DNA of 64,000 nt from Candidatus Tepidiaquacellales bacterium UBA2330 (GCA_002344965.1 DDUU01000010.1:5799-69798), one strand, 5' to 3'; counted from the first letter of the stretch, positions 23,932 to 33,988 are shown. A program made the numbers and translations. The notes: generated by a model from the sequence alone, not told the origin.

Positions 23932-24630
23932 ATGAAATTTAAAAATCTAGGTTTAACAAAATACTTTTTATTATCACTGTCTGTTATTGCTTCCTCTCTT
24001 AATTTCTATGGCTGTGAAGAAGATAATCCGGTGAATCCGGTTGTCAGCTACGGTTACATGAGCGTTTATCATACGCTTGCGGGCGGACCTGCTGTCAATA
24101 TTGAAATTAACGGAACCGTAGCAGCATCCGGAGTAACATATCTTCAAAGACTGGGGTATCAGCAGCTGACTTCAGGCAATAATAATCTGAAAATATTAGC
24201 GGGCAGCACAACAGTGATAGATACAACAATTTTCCTTTCTGAAAATAAATATTACTCCGTATTTGTTTATGAAAATGCAGGAAATGTAATTGCTTTGATA
24301 ACAACTGATAATCTAACGTCACCCGGATCCACAAACGCATCAGTCAGATTTATTCACCTTGCTCCGGGTACAGCAGCATTGGATATCGGCGCTGTCGGTA
24401 AAACTACTCCGTGGTTTCCGTTTTACACATACGGACAGGTAGCTGATTTCAGACCTGTCGTTGGCGGTATATATGATCTTTATATGAATCAGGCCGGAAC
24501 AAGTAATACACTGGCTACTCTTATAGACCAGGATCTTGTAGCCGGAAAAATTTATACTGTAATAGCAAAAGGCGTTCCGGGCGGAACAGGAGTTCAGGCG
24601 CTCGGATTAGCAACATATCAGAATCAGTAA
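23932..24630 (+). CDS. DUF4397-domain lipoprotein
   Basis: A 232-residue protein. The signal peptide ends in the lipobox LNFYGC, so it is a lipoprotein. The mature part has two DUF4397 repeats: YGYMSVYHTLAGGPAVNIEI with a following VYENAGN strand, and ASVRFIHLAPGTAALDIGAV with IYTVIAKGVPGG. This fold is found in surface proteins of Bacteroidota and clostridia; its function is unknown. It is followed directly by a terminator. Confidence 0.82.
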   Translation: MKFKNLGLTKYFLLSLSVIASSLNFYGCEEDNPVNPVVSYGYMSVYHTLAGGPAVNIEINGTVAASGVTYLQRLGYQQLTSGNNNLKILAGSTTVIDTTIFLSENKYYSVFVYENAGNVIALITTDNLTSPGSTNASVRFIHLAPGTAALDIGAVGKTTPWFPFYTYGQVADFRPVVGGIYDLYMNQAGTSNTLATLIDQDLVAGKIYTVIAKGVPGGTGVQALGLATYQNQ

Positions 24631-24644
24631 TCTTTATTTTTTTT

Positions 24645-24682
24645 AAAAGAGAGTTCGCTATTTAACGGACTCTCTTTTTTTA
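24645..24682 (+). terminator. Rho-independent terminator
   Basis: AAAAGAGAGT (24645-24654) pairs with ACTCTCTTTT (24669-24678) and runs into T residues. It ends the DUF4397 lipoprotein transcript. Confidence 0.8.
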
Positions 24683-24697
24683 TTAATATAAATTGAA

Positions 24698-25444
24698 TTG
24701 AATCAGTCTGTTGTCTGTAAAAATTGCGGCAGCGAATTCACAGGCATCTTCTGCAGTAATTGCGGACAGAAAAAAATTCACGGCAGAATAACACTTCGTG
24801 AGATCACGCATAATTTTTTCCACTCATTTACTCATCTTGACTCGGGAATATTTTTTCTGATGAAAGAGCTTCTGTTCCGTCCGGGAACAGTAGTAAGAGA
24901 ATATCTAGACGGCAAAAGAAAGAAATATTTCAATCCTTTTCAGTTCCTTATACTTGCAATAGCAGCGGCTACATTTCTTGCCGTTAAATTTACACTGTTC
25001 GGTCCAAACATAAACCCTGATCTGATAAAAGGGATTACCGAACAGCAAAGATTCTTCATACTTTTCAATAATTTCATTTACAAATATTTCAATATCATAC
25101 TATTTGTAAGCGTACCAGTTGCCGCCGCTTATTCAAGATTGATTTTCAGAAAGTCGGGATATAACTATGCTGAAAATCTTATATTTCAAACTTTTATTGC
25201 GGCGGAGAGAACGGTATTCTATATTGTGCTGACTCCGATGATTTACTTTACAAAATCAAACTGGACGATCGGCGTAGGAATATATTATTTGCTGTGGATA
25301 ATTTATTTCGGATATGCCTTTGTCGGTTTTTTCGGAGGGAACAGATTCAGGACAATTTTAAAATATATTGCCGTGCTTTTGCTGCTTATTCTAACGAGTC
25401 AGACATTATCTATGAGTCTGTTTTATTTGTTTTTTTATGAGTGA
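24698..25444 (+). CDS. DUF3667-domain membrane protein
   Basis: A 248-residue protein. Residues 6-27 hold two CxxC knuckles (VCKNCGSEF and FCSNCGQKK), a rubredoxin-like zinc ribbon. HSFTHLDSGIFFLMKELLFR followed by RPGTVVREYLDGKRKKYFNP is the DUF3667 core, and five or so membrane helices fill the C-terminal two thirds. Common in Bacteroidota, no known function. Starts at TTG 24698. Confidence 0.82.
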   Translation: MNQSVVCKNCGSEFTGIFCSNCGQKKIHGRITLREITHNFFHSFTHLDSGIFFLMKELLFRPGTVVREYLDGKRKKYFNPFQFLILAIAAATFLAVKFTLFGPNINPDLIKGITEQQRFFILFNNFIYKYFNIILFVSVPVAAAYSRLIFRKSGYNYAENLIFQTFIAAERTVFYIVLTPMIYFTKSNWTIGVGIYYLLWIIYFGYAFVGFFGGNRFRTILKYIAVLLLLILTSQTLSMSLFYLFFYE

Positions 25445-25563
25445 TGAAGAGTAATATTTTTAAAATTTATTTATACTTTTTTATAAAGCTATCTTCTTCT
25501 AAATTGATTTACACTTCATATTTATTTAATTTGCCGTACTTCATTCCCACATAAAAAATTAGA

Positions 25564-26505
25564 ATGTCAGATCTGAAAATTTTTGCCGGAAGATTTTCGA
25601 GTAAACTCGGTAAGAAAATCGCAGCAAGCATGAAGGTACCTCTCGGCAAGTGTTCGATACGGAACTTTAAGGACGGAGAGATTTGGGTGAAATACAATGA
25701 AAACATCCGCGGTTCGGATGTATTCATAGTGCAGTCCACAATTCCTCCCGCAGATAATCTGATGGAACTCCTAATTATGATAGATGCAGCAAAGAGAGCT
25801 TCGGCAAGACGCGTCAATGCAGTCATTCCTTATTTCGGTTATGCAAGGCAGGACAGAAAGGATCAGCCGCGGGTTTCCATAACAGCAAAGCTCGTCGCGA
25901 ATCTTATTACCGAAGCAGGCGCTGACAGAGTTATCTCAATGGATCTTCACGCTTCCCAGATACAGGGATTTTTCGATATTCCGGTAGATCACTTATACGG
26001 ATCTGCTGTCTTCATGAAAAAATTCAGAAAACTTAATATACCGAATGTCGCTGTTGTATCTCCGGATGTAGGCGGTATAAAAATGGCCAGAGCTTACGCC
26101 AAAAGACTTCATGCGGATTTAATTGTAATTGACAAAAGAAGACCAAAGCCGAATGTAGCTGAAGTAATGGACATCATAGGTGATGCTAAAGGAAAAAATA
26201 TTATTATTATAGATGATCTTATTGATACAGGCGGAACGTTTGTAAATGCAGTCAACGCTCTCAAAGAGGAAGGCGCGAATAATATTTTCGGAGCCTGTAC
26301 TCATGCAGTATTTTCAGGAGAATCTCTTGAAAGAATTAATAAGTCTGCTCTGAAAAAACTATACGTCACCGATACTCTGCCTTTGACGCATTTCTCAAAA
26401 AAAATTGAAGTAGTTTCCGTAGCTGAAATTTTCGGAAAATCTATTTACAGAACAAACAGAAACCAGTCTATCAGTTCTCTCTTTGATGTGGATAAAGCTT
26501 TGTAA
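25564..26505 (+). CDS. prs: Ribose-phosphate pyrophosphokinase
   Basis: A 313-residue enzyme making PRPP from ribose 5-phosphate and ATP for nucleotide, His and Trp synthesis. The flexible loop YARQDRKDQPR, the metal site MDLHASQIQGFFDIPVDHL and the PRPP loop IIIDDLIDTGGTF are all present. Length and motifs are those of bacterial class I enzymes. ATG start; the gene stands alone. Confidence 0.95.
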   Translation: MSDLKIFAGRFSSKLGKKIAASMKVPLGKCSIRNFKDGEIWVKYNENIRGSDVFIVQSTIPPADNLMELLIMIDAAKRASARRVNAVIPYFGYARQDRKDQPRVSITAKLVANLITEAGADRVISMDLHASQIQGFFDIPVDHLYGSAVFMKKFRKLNIPNVAVVSPDVGGIKMARAYAKRLHADLIVIDKRRPKPNVAEVMDIIGDAKGKNIIIIDDLIDTGGTFVNAVNALKEEGANNIFGACTHAVFSGESLERINKSALKKLYVTDTLPLTHFSKKIEVVSVAEIFGKSIYRTNRNQSISSLFDVDKAL

Positions 26506-26593
26506 TTTGGATTGAAAGCAACATATCATATTCCTATTTTCCCTAAAATTAATTCCTGATAAAACTATATTTAATCAAATTTAAAATTATATA

Positions 26594-27973
26594 ATGAGTG
26601 TTGACATAATAATGCCGAAGATGGGCGAATCAATAATGGAAGGTACTATTTTAAAATGGCATAAAAAGCCGGGTGACAGTGTGGAAGTTGATGAAACTAT
26701 TCTCGAGATCTCCACTGATAAAGTAGATACCGAAGTTCCGTCGCCTGAAGCCGGCGTAATATCAGAGATCCTGTTTAACGAAGGTGACGTGGTCGAAGTC
26801 GGAAAAGTAATTGCGCGTCTCGGCTCCAACGGAGTCGCTTCCTCAGGTGCGGAAAAATCTGATACCAAAACTTCCGAAACTATTCCCGTAAATGCGCCTG
26901 TGAAAACTGCGCCGGATCCTGTACCTGATTTTAAAGCTGCTGAAGAACCGAAAAAAGAAGAGTCATCACAGTCTCAAGATATTCCGGACGGAGGCAGATT
27001 TTATTCACCGCTTGTAATGAATATTGCAAAGACTGAAGGAATTGGATTTTCCGAACTTGAGAAAATTCCGGGAACAGGTATCGCAGGAAGAGTTTCCAAG
27101 AAAGACATTCTTGCATATCTTAAAAACAGAAAAGCTGCTCCGGTACCAGCTGCGGAACCACCGATGAAATCAGTAGAAATTAAACTTGAAACCAAAGAAA
27201 GCAAACCTGCTGCAGCCGAAAGGAAAATTGAAATTCCGCATACGAAGATCGATTATAATGAAGAAGGTCTTTCCGTCATGGAGTTTGATAATATCAGACA
27301 GAAAATGGCTGAGCATATGATAACTTCAGTGAAGATCTCGCCTCACGTTCAGGCTGTTGCCGAATGTGATCTTACAAACGTTGATAAGGTGCGCGCAGCT
27401 ATGAAGGATGAGTTTATTCAGAAGGAAGGTTTCAATCTGACTTACATGCCGTTTATCTGTGAAGCGGTAATCAGAGCATTAAAAGATTTTCCACTGATAA
27501 ATTCAGTTATAGATGACTCGTCAGTTCCTTATAAAGCAATAACAAGAAATTCCATAAATCTCGGCATTGCCGTTGCTATGGATAACGGCGGACTTATTGT
27601 ACCCGTCATTCACAATTCAGACGGAATGAATCTGATCGGCATAGCAAGGAGTCTTAATGATCTTGCAAAGCGAGCAAGGATCAAAAAACTTACTCTGAAT
27701 GAAATTCAGGGAGGCACTTTCTCCATTACAAATTTCGGAGTTTTTGGAAATGATATCGGAATTCCGATCATCAATCAGCCGCAGGTAGCGATACTCGGAC
27801 TCGGATCCATAAAGAAAAGACCGGTAGTCGTAGAGACAGGTGAAGGTGATTTTATCGTTCCGAGAAAGACAATGTATATTACTTTGTCATTTGATCACAG
27901 ACTTGTTGACGGTGCTCTCGGCGGTATGTTTGTAATGAAGATTGCGCATTATCTCGAAAGTTATAAACTTTAA
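26594..27973 (+). CDS. 2-oxoacid dehydrogenase E2 (dihydrolipoyl acyltransferase)
   Basis: A 459-residue protein in three parts. The lipoyl domain (1-77) has the lipoylated Lys in EISTDKVDTEVPSP. The peripheral subunit-binding domain (about 135-175) reads FYSPLVMNIAKTEGIGFSEL, then IAGRVSKKDILAYL. The catalytic core (about 225-459) ends with SFDHRLVDGALGG, holding the His and Asp of the active site. Substrate class (pyruvate, 2-oxoglutarate or branched-chain) cannot be fixed; the single lipoyl domain and sequence style suit branched-chain or 2-oxoglutarate types. E1 and E3 are not in the window. Confidence 0.9.
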   Translation: MSVDIIMPKMGESIMEGTILKWHKKPGDSVEVDETILEISTDKVDTEVPSPEAGVISEILFNEGDVVEVGKVIARLGSNGVASSGAEKSDTKTSETIPVNAPVKTAPDPVPDFKAAEEPKKEESSQSQDIPDGGRFYSPLVMNIAKTEGIGFSELEKIPGTGIAGRVSKKDILAYLKNRKAAPVPAAEPPMKSVEIKLETKESKPAAAERKIEIPHTKIDYNEEGLSVMEFDNIRQKMAEHMITSVKISPHVQAVAECDLTNVDKVRAAMKDEFIQKEGFNLTYMPFICEAVIRALKDFPLINSVIDDSSVPYKAITRNSINLGIAVAMDNGGLIVPVIHNSDGMNLIGIARSLNDLAKRARIKKLTLNEIQGGTFSITNFGVFGNDIGIPIINQPQVAILGLGSIKKRPVVVETGEGDFIVPRKTMYITLSFDHRLVDGALGGMFVMKIAHYLESYKL

Positions 27974-27992
27974 ATTCGTATGTCGCGTTGAT

Positions 27993-28030
27993 AAAAGGGA
28001 ATAAAGAATTTTTATTCCCTTTTCTTTTTT
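27993..28030 (+). terminator. Rho-independent terminator after the E2 gene
   Basis: AAAAGGGAATAAA (27993-28005) and TTTATTCCCTTTT (28011-28023) make a perfect 13-bp stem with a 5-base loop, followed by CTTTTTT. Confidence 0.85.
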
Positions 28031-28056
28031 AAACAATATAAATTTATTTTTTCCTT

Positions 28057-29823
28057 ATGACTAAAATACGCTTGTTAATTATACTGCAGTTACTTTTTAT
28101 ATTTTTTCTTTCGGACAAGAATGCTTTCTCACAGTCTGATGCTGATACAAAATACTGGATAATTTTTAAAGACAAAGGTGAATTTGATCCCGGCGAAAAA
28201 ATTACGCCCGGCAGTAAAGCGTATGAAGAAGGAAAAAAACTTCTGACCGAAAGAGCTGTTCAGAGAAGACTTAAAGTTCTGACAGAAGAAAACTTAATTG
28301 ACTATGCAGATCTTCCGCTTGAAAATTCTTATGTCAAAAAAATTAAGGAAAACGGCGTTGACATTATTGCTCAGTCAAGATGGCTGAACGGTGTAAGCGC
28401 TTATTTGTCAGCAGCGGAAGCGGAAAAAATTATAGGACTGGATTTTGTAGATCACCTGATGTTTGTAAACACTTTAGTTAAACAGATAATAGAACATGAT
28501 CAGGAATCCGGCGGATCAGAAAAGTCAGACACACTTAATAAATTAAATTACGGCAAGTCCCTCAGACAAATGGAATCGGTGAATGTTCCGAAAGTTCACA
28601 ATCTTAACATTACAGGCAAAGGAGTTTTAATAGCAAGTTTTGATGACGGATTTGACTGGAGAAATCACGAAAGTCTTTCGGAACTGAATATTACTGACGA
28701 ATATGATTTTATAAATAAAGACGGTAATACTTTCCCTGAAAAAAATCAGAAGTATAAAGATTCGAAGAAGCAGGGATCTCACGGTACTGCAACAGTTTCC
28801 TCAATGAGCGGATTTAAAGAAGGATATCTGATCGGACCGGCTTTTGATTCAGAAATTATTCTTGCCAAGACCGAATACATAGATACTGAAACTCCGATGG
28901 AAGAAGACTTCTGGCTTGAAGCGACTGAGTGGGCTGAGGCAAAAGGAGTTGATATCATTACAAGCTCGCTGATTTATAAAAAATACGATGCCCCATACAA
29001 TAACAACTCTTATGCTTATGATAACTTTGACGGAAACACTGCAATAATTACAAACGCAGCCGACAGGGCTGCTTATCTTGGGATAGTTGTATGTCAGGCA
29101 ATGGGTAATTACTTTCAGACTGATGAACCGTCACTCGGCTCGGCTGCTGACGCTGACTCCATTATATCAGTTGGCGCAGTAACTTTCTCCGGAGATCCGG
29201 CAAGCTTTACTTCAAACGGTCCGACTAAAGATGGCAGAACCAAACCAGATGTAGTTGCACCCGGTGTAAACGTTTATACAGCCACCATGAAAGATGTTTC
29301 AGGAAATACCTCAACATATGAATATTCAAGCGGGACTTCATTCTCTACGCCTATCGTAGCCGGTATTTGCGCGCTGATACTTTCAGCGCATCCCGAACTG
29401 ACTCCGATGCAGGTAAGAGATGCAATCAGAAATACGGCTTCACAGTCAGGCACACCTGACAATACGCTCGGCTGGGGGATGGTCAATGCATATGATGCAA
29501 TGCTTTATCACGGTATGATATGGAGTAATGATTTTACAGTTGAAAAAATTAAAAATGATGAATTAAAGATATCAACTTATCTTGCATCAAAGGATATTGT
29601 TGATGTCAGTTCAGTAAAAATGAATTTTAGTTTCGATAACGGTAAAAATTTTGAAAGCATGAATATGGATCTCGTATCTGTGACTGATGAGAAAACCAAT
29701 TCAGGAAAATACTCGGCTGTGATTAAATTAGACAGGAACATGGATGACTTTAAAGTGTATTTCAGCGCGGAAGATAATTCAGGTAAAAAATCTGAATTTC
29801 CAAAGGTAAGTTTTTCAAATTAA
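28057..29823 (+). CDS. Secreted subtilisin-like serine protease (S8)
   Basis: A 588-residue protein with a signal peptide cleaved near NAFSQ, a propeptide-like region up to about 180, then the S8 domain: Asp in LIASFDDGFDWRNH, His in GSHGTATVSSM and Ser in SSGTSFSTPIVAG. A further 100 residues form a beta domain. There is no T9SS signature, and the chain ends in a short polar tail, so the protein is probably periplasmic or released by another route. ATG start, promoterless gap after a strong terminator. Confidence 0.9.
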   Translation: MTKIRLLIILQLLFIFFLSDKNAFSQSDADTKYWIIFKDKGEFDPGEKITPGSKAYEEGKKLLTERAVQRRLKVLTEENLIDYADLPLENSYVKKIKENGVDIIAQSRWLNGVSAYLSAAEAEKIIGLDFVDHLMFVNTLVKQIIEHDQESGGSEKSDTLNKLNYGKSLRQMESVNVPKVHNLNITGKGVLIASFDDGFDWRNHESLSELNITDEYDFINKDGNTFPEKNQKYKDSKKQGSHGTATVSSMSGFKEGYLIGPAFDSEIILAKTEYIDTETPMEEDFWLEATEWAEAKGVDIITSSLIYKKYDAPYNNNSYAYDNFDGNTAIITNAADRAAYLGIVVCQAMGNYFQTDEPSLGSAADADSIISVGAVTFSGDPASFTSNGPTKDGRTKPDVVAPGVNVYTATMKDVSGNTSTYEYSSGTSFSTPIVAGICALILSAHPELTPMQVRDAIRNTASQSGTPDNTLGWGMVNAYDAMLYHGMIWSNDFTVEKIKNDELKISTYLASKDIVDVSSVKMNFSFDNGKNFESMNMDLVSVTDEKTNSGKYSAVIKLDRNMDDFKVYFSAEDNSGKKSEFPKVSFSN

Positions 29824-29848
29824 TTTTTTCCGGAAATTCCGGGAAAAA
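29824..29848. terminator. Possible bidirectional terminator between convergent genes
   Basis: TTTTTTCCGG (29824-29833) pairs with CCGGGAAAAA (29839-29848), one T-G wobble. It sits directly after the subtilase stop and before the 3' end of gmhA on the other strand, with T runs on the minus strand. Confidence 0.45.
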
Positions 29849-29871
29849 GCAGAAAGATTTTTTCGGCTTAC

Positions 29872-30462
29872 TTAATTCTGATATAGCTCTCTCTCTGTAA
29901 TTTCACATAAGATATGTCCGACTGTAATATGTCCTTCCTGAATCCTTTGAGTATTTTCAGATGGTATTATGATTGGCACGTCACAAATATCTTTAAGTTT
30001 TCCACCTTTGTTTTTTCCGAGAAGTCCGATTATTTTCATTCCTTTATCTTTTGCTTTCATCACGGCTTTAATGATATTCGGAGAGTTTCCGCTTGTTGAA
30101 ATCGCTATCAGTATATCTCCGCCGGTGCCCAGTCCTTCAATATTTCTCGAGAATACATTTTCAAATCCAATATCATTTCCTCCGGCAGTGAGATTTGACG
30201 TATCAGTTGTGAGCGCAATAGCTGCAATTGCAGGTCTGTCGATATCATGCGAGAGTCTGATCATAAATTCAGTAGCAAGATGCTGACAGTCAGCGGCGCT
30301 GCCGCCGTTTCCGCAAAGCAGAATTTTTTTTCCGTTTCTTACAGAATCAGTTAACAGGTCGGCTGCTTCGCATATACTGTCAAAACATTTTTCAAAAATC
30401 AGCCGCTTGGTATCAGCGCTTTCGGTTAATGATGTTTCGATAAATTCTTTTCTGTCAAACAT
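29872..30462 (-). CDS. gmhA: Phosphoheptose isomerase (SIS domain)
   Basis: A 196-residue SIS-fold protein. ILLCGNGGSAADCQHLATEF is the phosphosugar-binding motif of GmhA, and AISTSGNSPNIIKAV is the second SIS motif. It converts sedoheptulose 7-phosphate into D-glycero-D-manno-heptose 7-phosphate, the first step to ADP-heptose for LPS core. It lies 5 bp after the Kdo transferase gene in one transcript, and a GT9 heptosyltransferase lies 7 kb away. Length is normal. Confidence 0.93.
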   Translation of the reverse strand: MFDRKEFIETSLTESADTKRLIFEKCFDSICEAADLLTDSVRNGKKILLCGNGGSAADCQHLATEFMIRLSHDIDRPAIAAIALTTDTSNLTAGGNDIGFENVFSRNIEGLGTGGDILIAISTSGNSPNIIKAVMKAKDKGMKIIGLLGKNKGGKLKDICDVPIIIPSENTQRIQEGHITVGHILCEITERELYQN

Positions 30463-30467
30463 ATTTA

Positions 30468-31745
30468 TTATGTTATTTGATTTACGATATTTTCGGCAAT
30501 GCCGATTGAATTTTCAAACACAAGTTTACTTTTCATGCCGGTATCATCCCGGAGTTTTTTATCTTTGAGAAATTCTCTGAAGACGCGGTAAAACTGTCTT
30601 GTATCTTTTATAACAATTCCGCACCCCTTTTCGATAAGTATTTCATCTTCATCGGAATTTTTCACTTTATTAGAAAATAAAATCGGCATATTAAATATAG
30701 CGGGTTCAAGAATATTATGAAGTCCCGTTTTGAATCCGCCTCCGACATAACTCAGATATGCCGCGCCGTAAAGTTTTGAAAGTAATCCGATCCTGTCCAC
30801 TATGATAAGATTTTCTCCGTTATAATTATTCAGATTACCGAAACGAATGGTTTTAATATTCCCGTATCTTTCACCTATCATTTTTTCTATTGCGGATATT
30901 TTTGTTTCTTTTGGCTCATGAGGAACAAGAATTGTCAGCAGATTTTTTTCAAAGTTAAGTGTTTTATCTATCGCAGGTAAAATGATATCCTCATCTTCTT
31001 TCCATGAACTTCCCATTACGAATATTTTTTTTCCGTCTTTGACAAAGGAAGGTAAAATTTCTTCACCTGTCTTGTTTCCTGCTGTCTGAAGTACTCTTTC
31101 AAATTTGGAATCTCCGATCTTTATAATATCTGTTTTTTCCTTTCCAAGTTTCTCTTTGTAATTTTTCTCATCAAAGTCATCTATTACAAATGCGGTATCG
31201 ATCATACCGTAAAGATTTTTTTTGAATGAACTTATAACCGGTATATTCCATGTGGAATCATTCTCATCATACCTTGCGTTTGCCAGAACTCTTTTAATTC
31301 CGGTTTTACCCGCTTCATTTAAAATATTATACCAGAGATCGTATCTCATAAAAATAATAATTTCCGGTCTTATCATTTCAAGAAACTTTTTCTGATTTGA
31401 AATTGAGTCAAACGGAAGATAGGTTTTTATCACGTTCTCATTTATGATCCCGGAATTGTTAAATCCGGATGGTGAAAAAAATGATAACACAACATTGTAA
31501 TTTTTTTTAATAAATTCCTGCACAAGAGGAAGCGCCTGCTGATATTCTCCCAGTGAAGATGAATGTATTATCACTGCTTTTTTAGGGCTGAATGCAGAAA
31601 GAGATTTATCCAGTTCACTGAATAAATCTCTTCTGCCTTTTAAACCTTCTTTAACTTTTGAATTAAAAACCGAATAGATCCTGAAAAAAAACCATATTGC
31701 CGGAATGCCAATTGTGTTATATATTATATACCAGAATTTTTTCAC
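30468..31745 (-). CDS. waaA: 3-deoxy-D-manno-octulosonic acid (Kdo) transferase
   Basis: A 425-residue GT30 enzyme adding Kdo from CMP-Kdo to lipid A precursor. A short N-terminal membrane segment is followed by AVIIHSSSLGEYQQALPLVQ with the catalytic Glu of the family, VLSFFSPSGF, and the C-terminal VGGGFKTGLHNILEPAIFNM nucleotide-sugar site. It forms a pair with gmhA and lies downstream of frr in the translation-gene block, a common arrangement in this group. Confidence 0.92.
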   Translation of the reverse strand: MKKFWYIIYNTIGIPAIWFFFRIYSVFNSKVKEGLKGRRDLFSELDKSLSAFSPKKAVIIHSSSLGEYQQALPLVQEFIKKNYNVVLSFFSPSGFNNSGIINENVIKTYLPFDSISNQKKFLEMIRPEIIIFMRYDLWYNILNEAGKTGIKRVLANARYDENDSTWNIPVISSFKKNLYGMIDTAFVIDDFDEKNYKEKLGKEKTDIIKIGDSKFERVLQTAGNKTGEEILPSFVKDGKKIFVMGSSWKEDEDIILPAIDKTLNFEKNLLTILVPHEPKETKISAIEKMIGERYGNIKTIRFGNLNNYNGENLIIVDRIGLLSKLYGAAYLSYVGGGFKTGLHNILEPAIFNMPILFSNKVKNSDEDEILIEKGCGIVIKDTRQFYRVFREFLKDKKLRDDTGMKSKLVFENSIGIAENIVNQIT

Positions 31746-31783
31746 GGCTCCGGGTAGTTAGACTTTGTAAATAGACTTAGAAA

Positions 31784-32341
31784 TCAGACTTCCATTATAT
31801 CTTTCTCTTTCTGTGCAAGTATAGTGTCAATACCTTTTATAAATTTGTCTGTCAGCTTCTGAATTTCCGCTTCACCGTGCTTTCTTTCATCTTCAGAAAA
31901 GTGATCTTCCTTCTCGGCTTTTTTCAAATGCTCAATAGCGTCCCTTCTTAAATTTCTGACCGCGATCTTTCCGTCTTCGCCGAATTTTTTAACAAGCTTT
32001 ACTATCTCTTTTCTTCTTTCTTCATTCAGCGGCGGAATCGGTATTCTTATCAGGTTTCCGTCGTTTGAAGGATTCAGTCCCAGATTTGCCGATTGAATCG
32101 CTTTCTCTATCATTGGAATGGCTGTCTTGTCCCAGGCTTGTACCGTGATTGTATGGTAATCTGGTGTACTGACATTTCCAAGCTGATTCAGCGCAGTAGG
32201 AGTTCCGTAATAATCTACTTTTACACCGTCAAGAAGATTGGTTGTAGCTTTTCCGGTTCGGATCTTTATTAATTCCTGATGGACATGATCAACCGCCTTT
32301 TCCATTTTATCGGATGAGCTTTTTAAAATATCCTTTATCAT
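31784..32341 (-). CDS. frr: Ribosome recycling factor
   Basis: A 185-residue RRF of normal length. The KIRTGKATTNLLDGVKVDYY segment, the GNLIRIPIPPLNEERRKEIV core and VRNLRRDAIEHLKKAEK at the hinge are diagnostic. With EF-G it splits post-termination ribosomes. It is the last of the rpsB-tsf-pyrH-frr order conserved across bacteria. Confidence 0.97.
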   Translation of the reverse strand: MIKDILKSSSDKMEKAVDHVHQELIKIRTGKATTNLLDGVKVDYYGTPTALNQLGNVSTPDYHTITVQAWDKTAIPMIEKAIQSANLGLNPSNDGNLIRIPIPPLNEERRKEIVKLVKKFGEDGKIAVRNLRRDAIEHLKKAEKEDHFSEDERKHGEAEIQKLTDKFIKGIDTILAQKEKDIMEV

Positions 32342-32367
32342 AAAATTAAAATTAATTTTAAATTATT

Positions 32368-33078
32368 CTAACAAACAAGAGTTCCGATGTTTTCACCCAT
32401 GACAAGCTTCTTAAGATTGCCTTTAACGTTCATATTGAAAACCTTTATCGGGAGGCCGTTTTCCTGACATAAAGTAATTGCAGTAAGATCCATAACCCTT
32501 AGGTCTTTTTCAAGTACATCCAGATAAGATAATTTTCTGAACATTTTAGCTTTGGGATTTTTTTCAGGATCAGAATCATAAACTCCGTTTACTCTCGTGC
32601 CTTTAATAATTATATCAGCTTTAATTTCTATTGCTCTTAGCGCAGCGGCTGTATCAGTTGTAAAATAAGGACTTCCCGTACCTGAAGAAAAAATTACGAC
32701 ACGCTTTTTTTCAATATGCCTTAACGCTTTCCTGAGTATAAACGGCTCCGCTATTTCATCCATCTTTATTGCAGACTGCACTCTTGTATATATTCCTCTT
32801 TTTTCGAGAGAGTTCTGAATTGCAAGAGAGTTGATTACAGTTGCAAGCATTCCCATCTGATCACCGGTTACTCTGTCCACTCCCTGTTCATGCGCTGACA
32901 AACCTCTGTAAATATTTCCTCCTCCGATTACAATTCCGATCTCGATTCCGAGTTTGGAAATGCTCAGCAATTCGGAAGAAATTGTTTCAAGCACTTCGGA
33001 ATCAATTCCGTAATTCTGTTTTCCCATCAGCGATTCACCGCTGAGCTTGAGTATGATCCTTTTATATTTTAAAGGCAT
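32368..33078 (-). CDS. pyrH: UMP kinase
   Basis: A 236-residue amino-acid-kinase-fold enzyme that phosphorylates UMP. RIILKLSGESLMGKQNYGID is the phosphate-binding start, GIVIGGGNIYRG the second glycine loop, and the SGTGSPYFTTDTAAALRAIE stretch the UMP site. It is part of the tsf-pyrH-frr run, with 15 bp to tsf. Confidence 0.97.
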   Translation of the reverse strand: MPLKYKRIILKLSGESLMGKQNYGIDSEVLETISSELLSISKLGIEIGIVIGGGNIYRGLSAHEQGVDRVTGDQMGMLATVINSLAIQNSLEKRGIYTRVQSAIKMDEIAEPFILRKALRHIEKKRVVIFSSGTGSPYFTTDTAAALRAIEIKADIIIKGTRVNGVYDSDPEKNPKAKMFRKLSYLDVLEKDLRVMDLTAITLCQENGLPIKVFNMNVKGNLKKLVMGENIGTLVC

Positions 33079-33093
33079 GTAAATTTTTCAGGT

Positions 33094-33957
33094 TTATTTA
33101 TTCTCTTCACCGAGCTGAAATCTGACCATGCTTACTATTTCAATATTGTTGCCGTTTGTTTTATTGAAATCAGAAATAATGTCCTTGATCGACTTGCCGG
33201 ATTCGTTTATGTATTCCTGTTCGAGAAGACAGTTATCCTGAAAATATCTTTCCACTTTATTGTTAACTATTGTCTGCGCAATGTTGTCAGGTTTGTTTTC
33301 ATTTTTTGCCTGTGATAAGTATATTTCCTTTTCCTTTTCAATAATTTCCTTGGCAATCCCGTCACGGTTTACGGCGGCAGGATTCATTGCTACTACCTGC
33401 ATAGCAATATTTTTTCCGAGCGAGTCGGCTTTTTCGTCAAATGTTCCTTTGAATCCGACTAATGATCCGAGTTTGCTGCCGAAGTGAATATAGCCGGATA
33501 CAAATCCGTCCGGAGCATTTATAATTTTAGCTCTTTTCAGTTCTGTTCTCTCGCCTACCTTTCCCATGATCTCATCAATTTTTTCTTTAACAGTAAGTCC
33601 GTCACTGCTTTTTGAAGATAAAATATCTTCAACTTTATCAGAATTAATGCTTAAAGCCGCAGCTGCAATGCTTTCAGCGAAATTCTGGAATTCATCGCCT
33701 TTGGATACAAAGTCAGTTTCGCAGTTTACTTCTATCAAAGCGCCTGTTTTTTTATCATCGGATATCTTTAACTTAACAGCTCCTTCATTAGTAATCTTAT
33801 CAGCTCTTTTCACAGCCATTGCTGCGCCTTTTTTTCTGAGTACATCAATTGCTTTATTAATGTCGCCGCCGGTTTCTTCAAGAGCTTTTTTACAGTCATT
33901 GATACCCGCGCCAGTCTTATTTCTTAATTCTTTTATTAGATCTAAAGTAATCTCCAT
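33094..33957 (-). CDS. tsf: Elongation factor Ts
   Basis: A 287-residue nucleotide-exchange factor for EF-Tu. The N-terminal UBA-like part has LIKELRNKTGAGINDCKKAL, and the core has EVNCETDFVSKGDEF with the conserved TDFV. MQVVAMNPAAVNRD and the C-terminal coiled section follow the usual order. It is 31 bp after rpsB. Confidence 0.97.
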   Translation of the reverse strand: MEITLDLIKELRNKTGAGINDCKKALEETGGDINKAIDVLRKKGAAMAVKRADKITNEGAVKLKISDDKKTGALIEVNCETDFVSKGDEFQNFAESIAAAALSINSDKVEDILSSKSSDGLTVKEKIDEIMGKVGERTELKRAKIINAPDGFVSGYIHFGSKLGSLVGFKGTFDEKADSLGKNIAMQVVAMNPAAVNRDGIAKEIIEKEKEIYLSQAKNENKPDNIAQTIVNNKVERYFQDNCLLEQEYINESGKSIKDIISDFNKTNGNNIEIVSMVRFQLGEENK

Positions 33958-33988
33958 AATTATAAGTGAATTTGTTTTAATTTATATA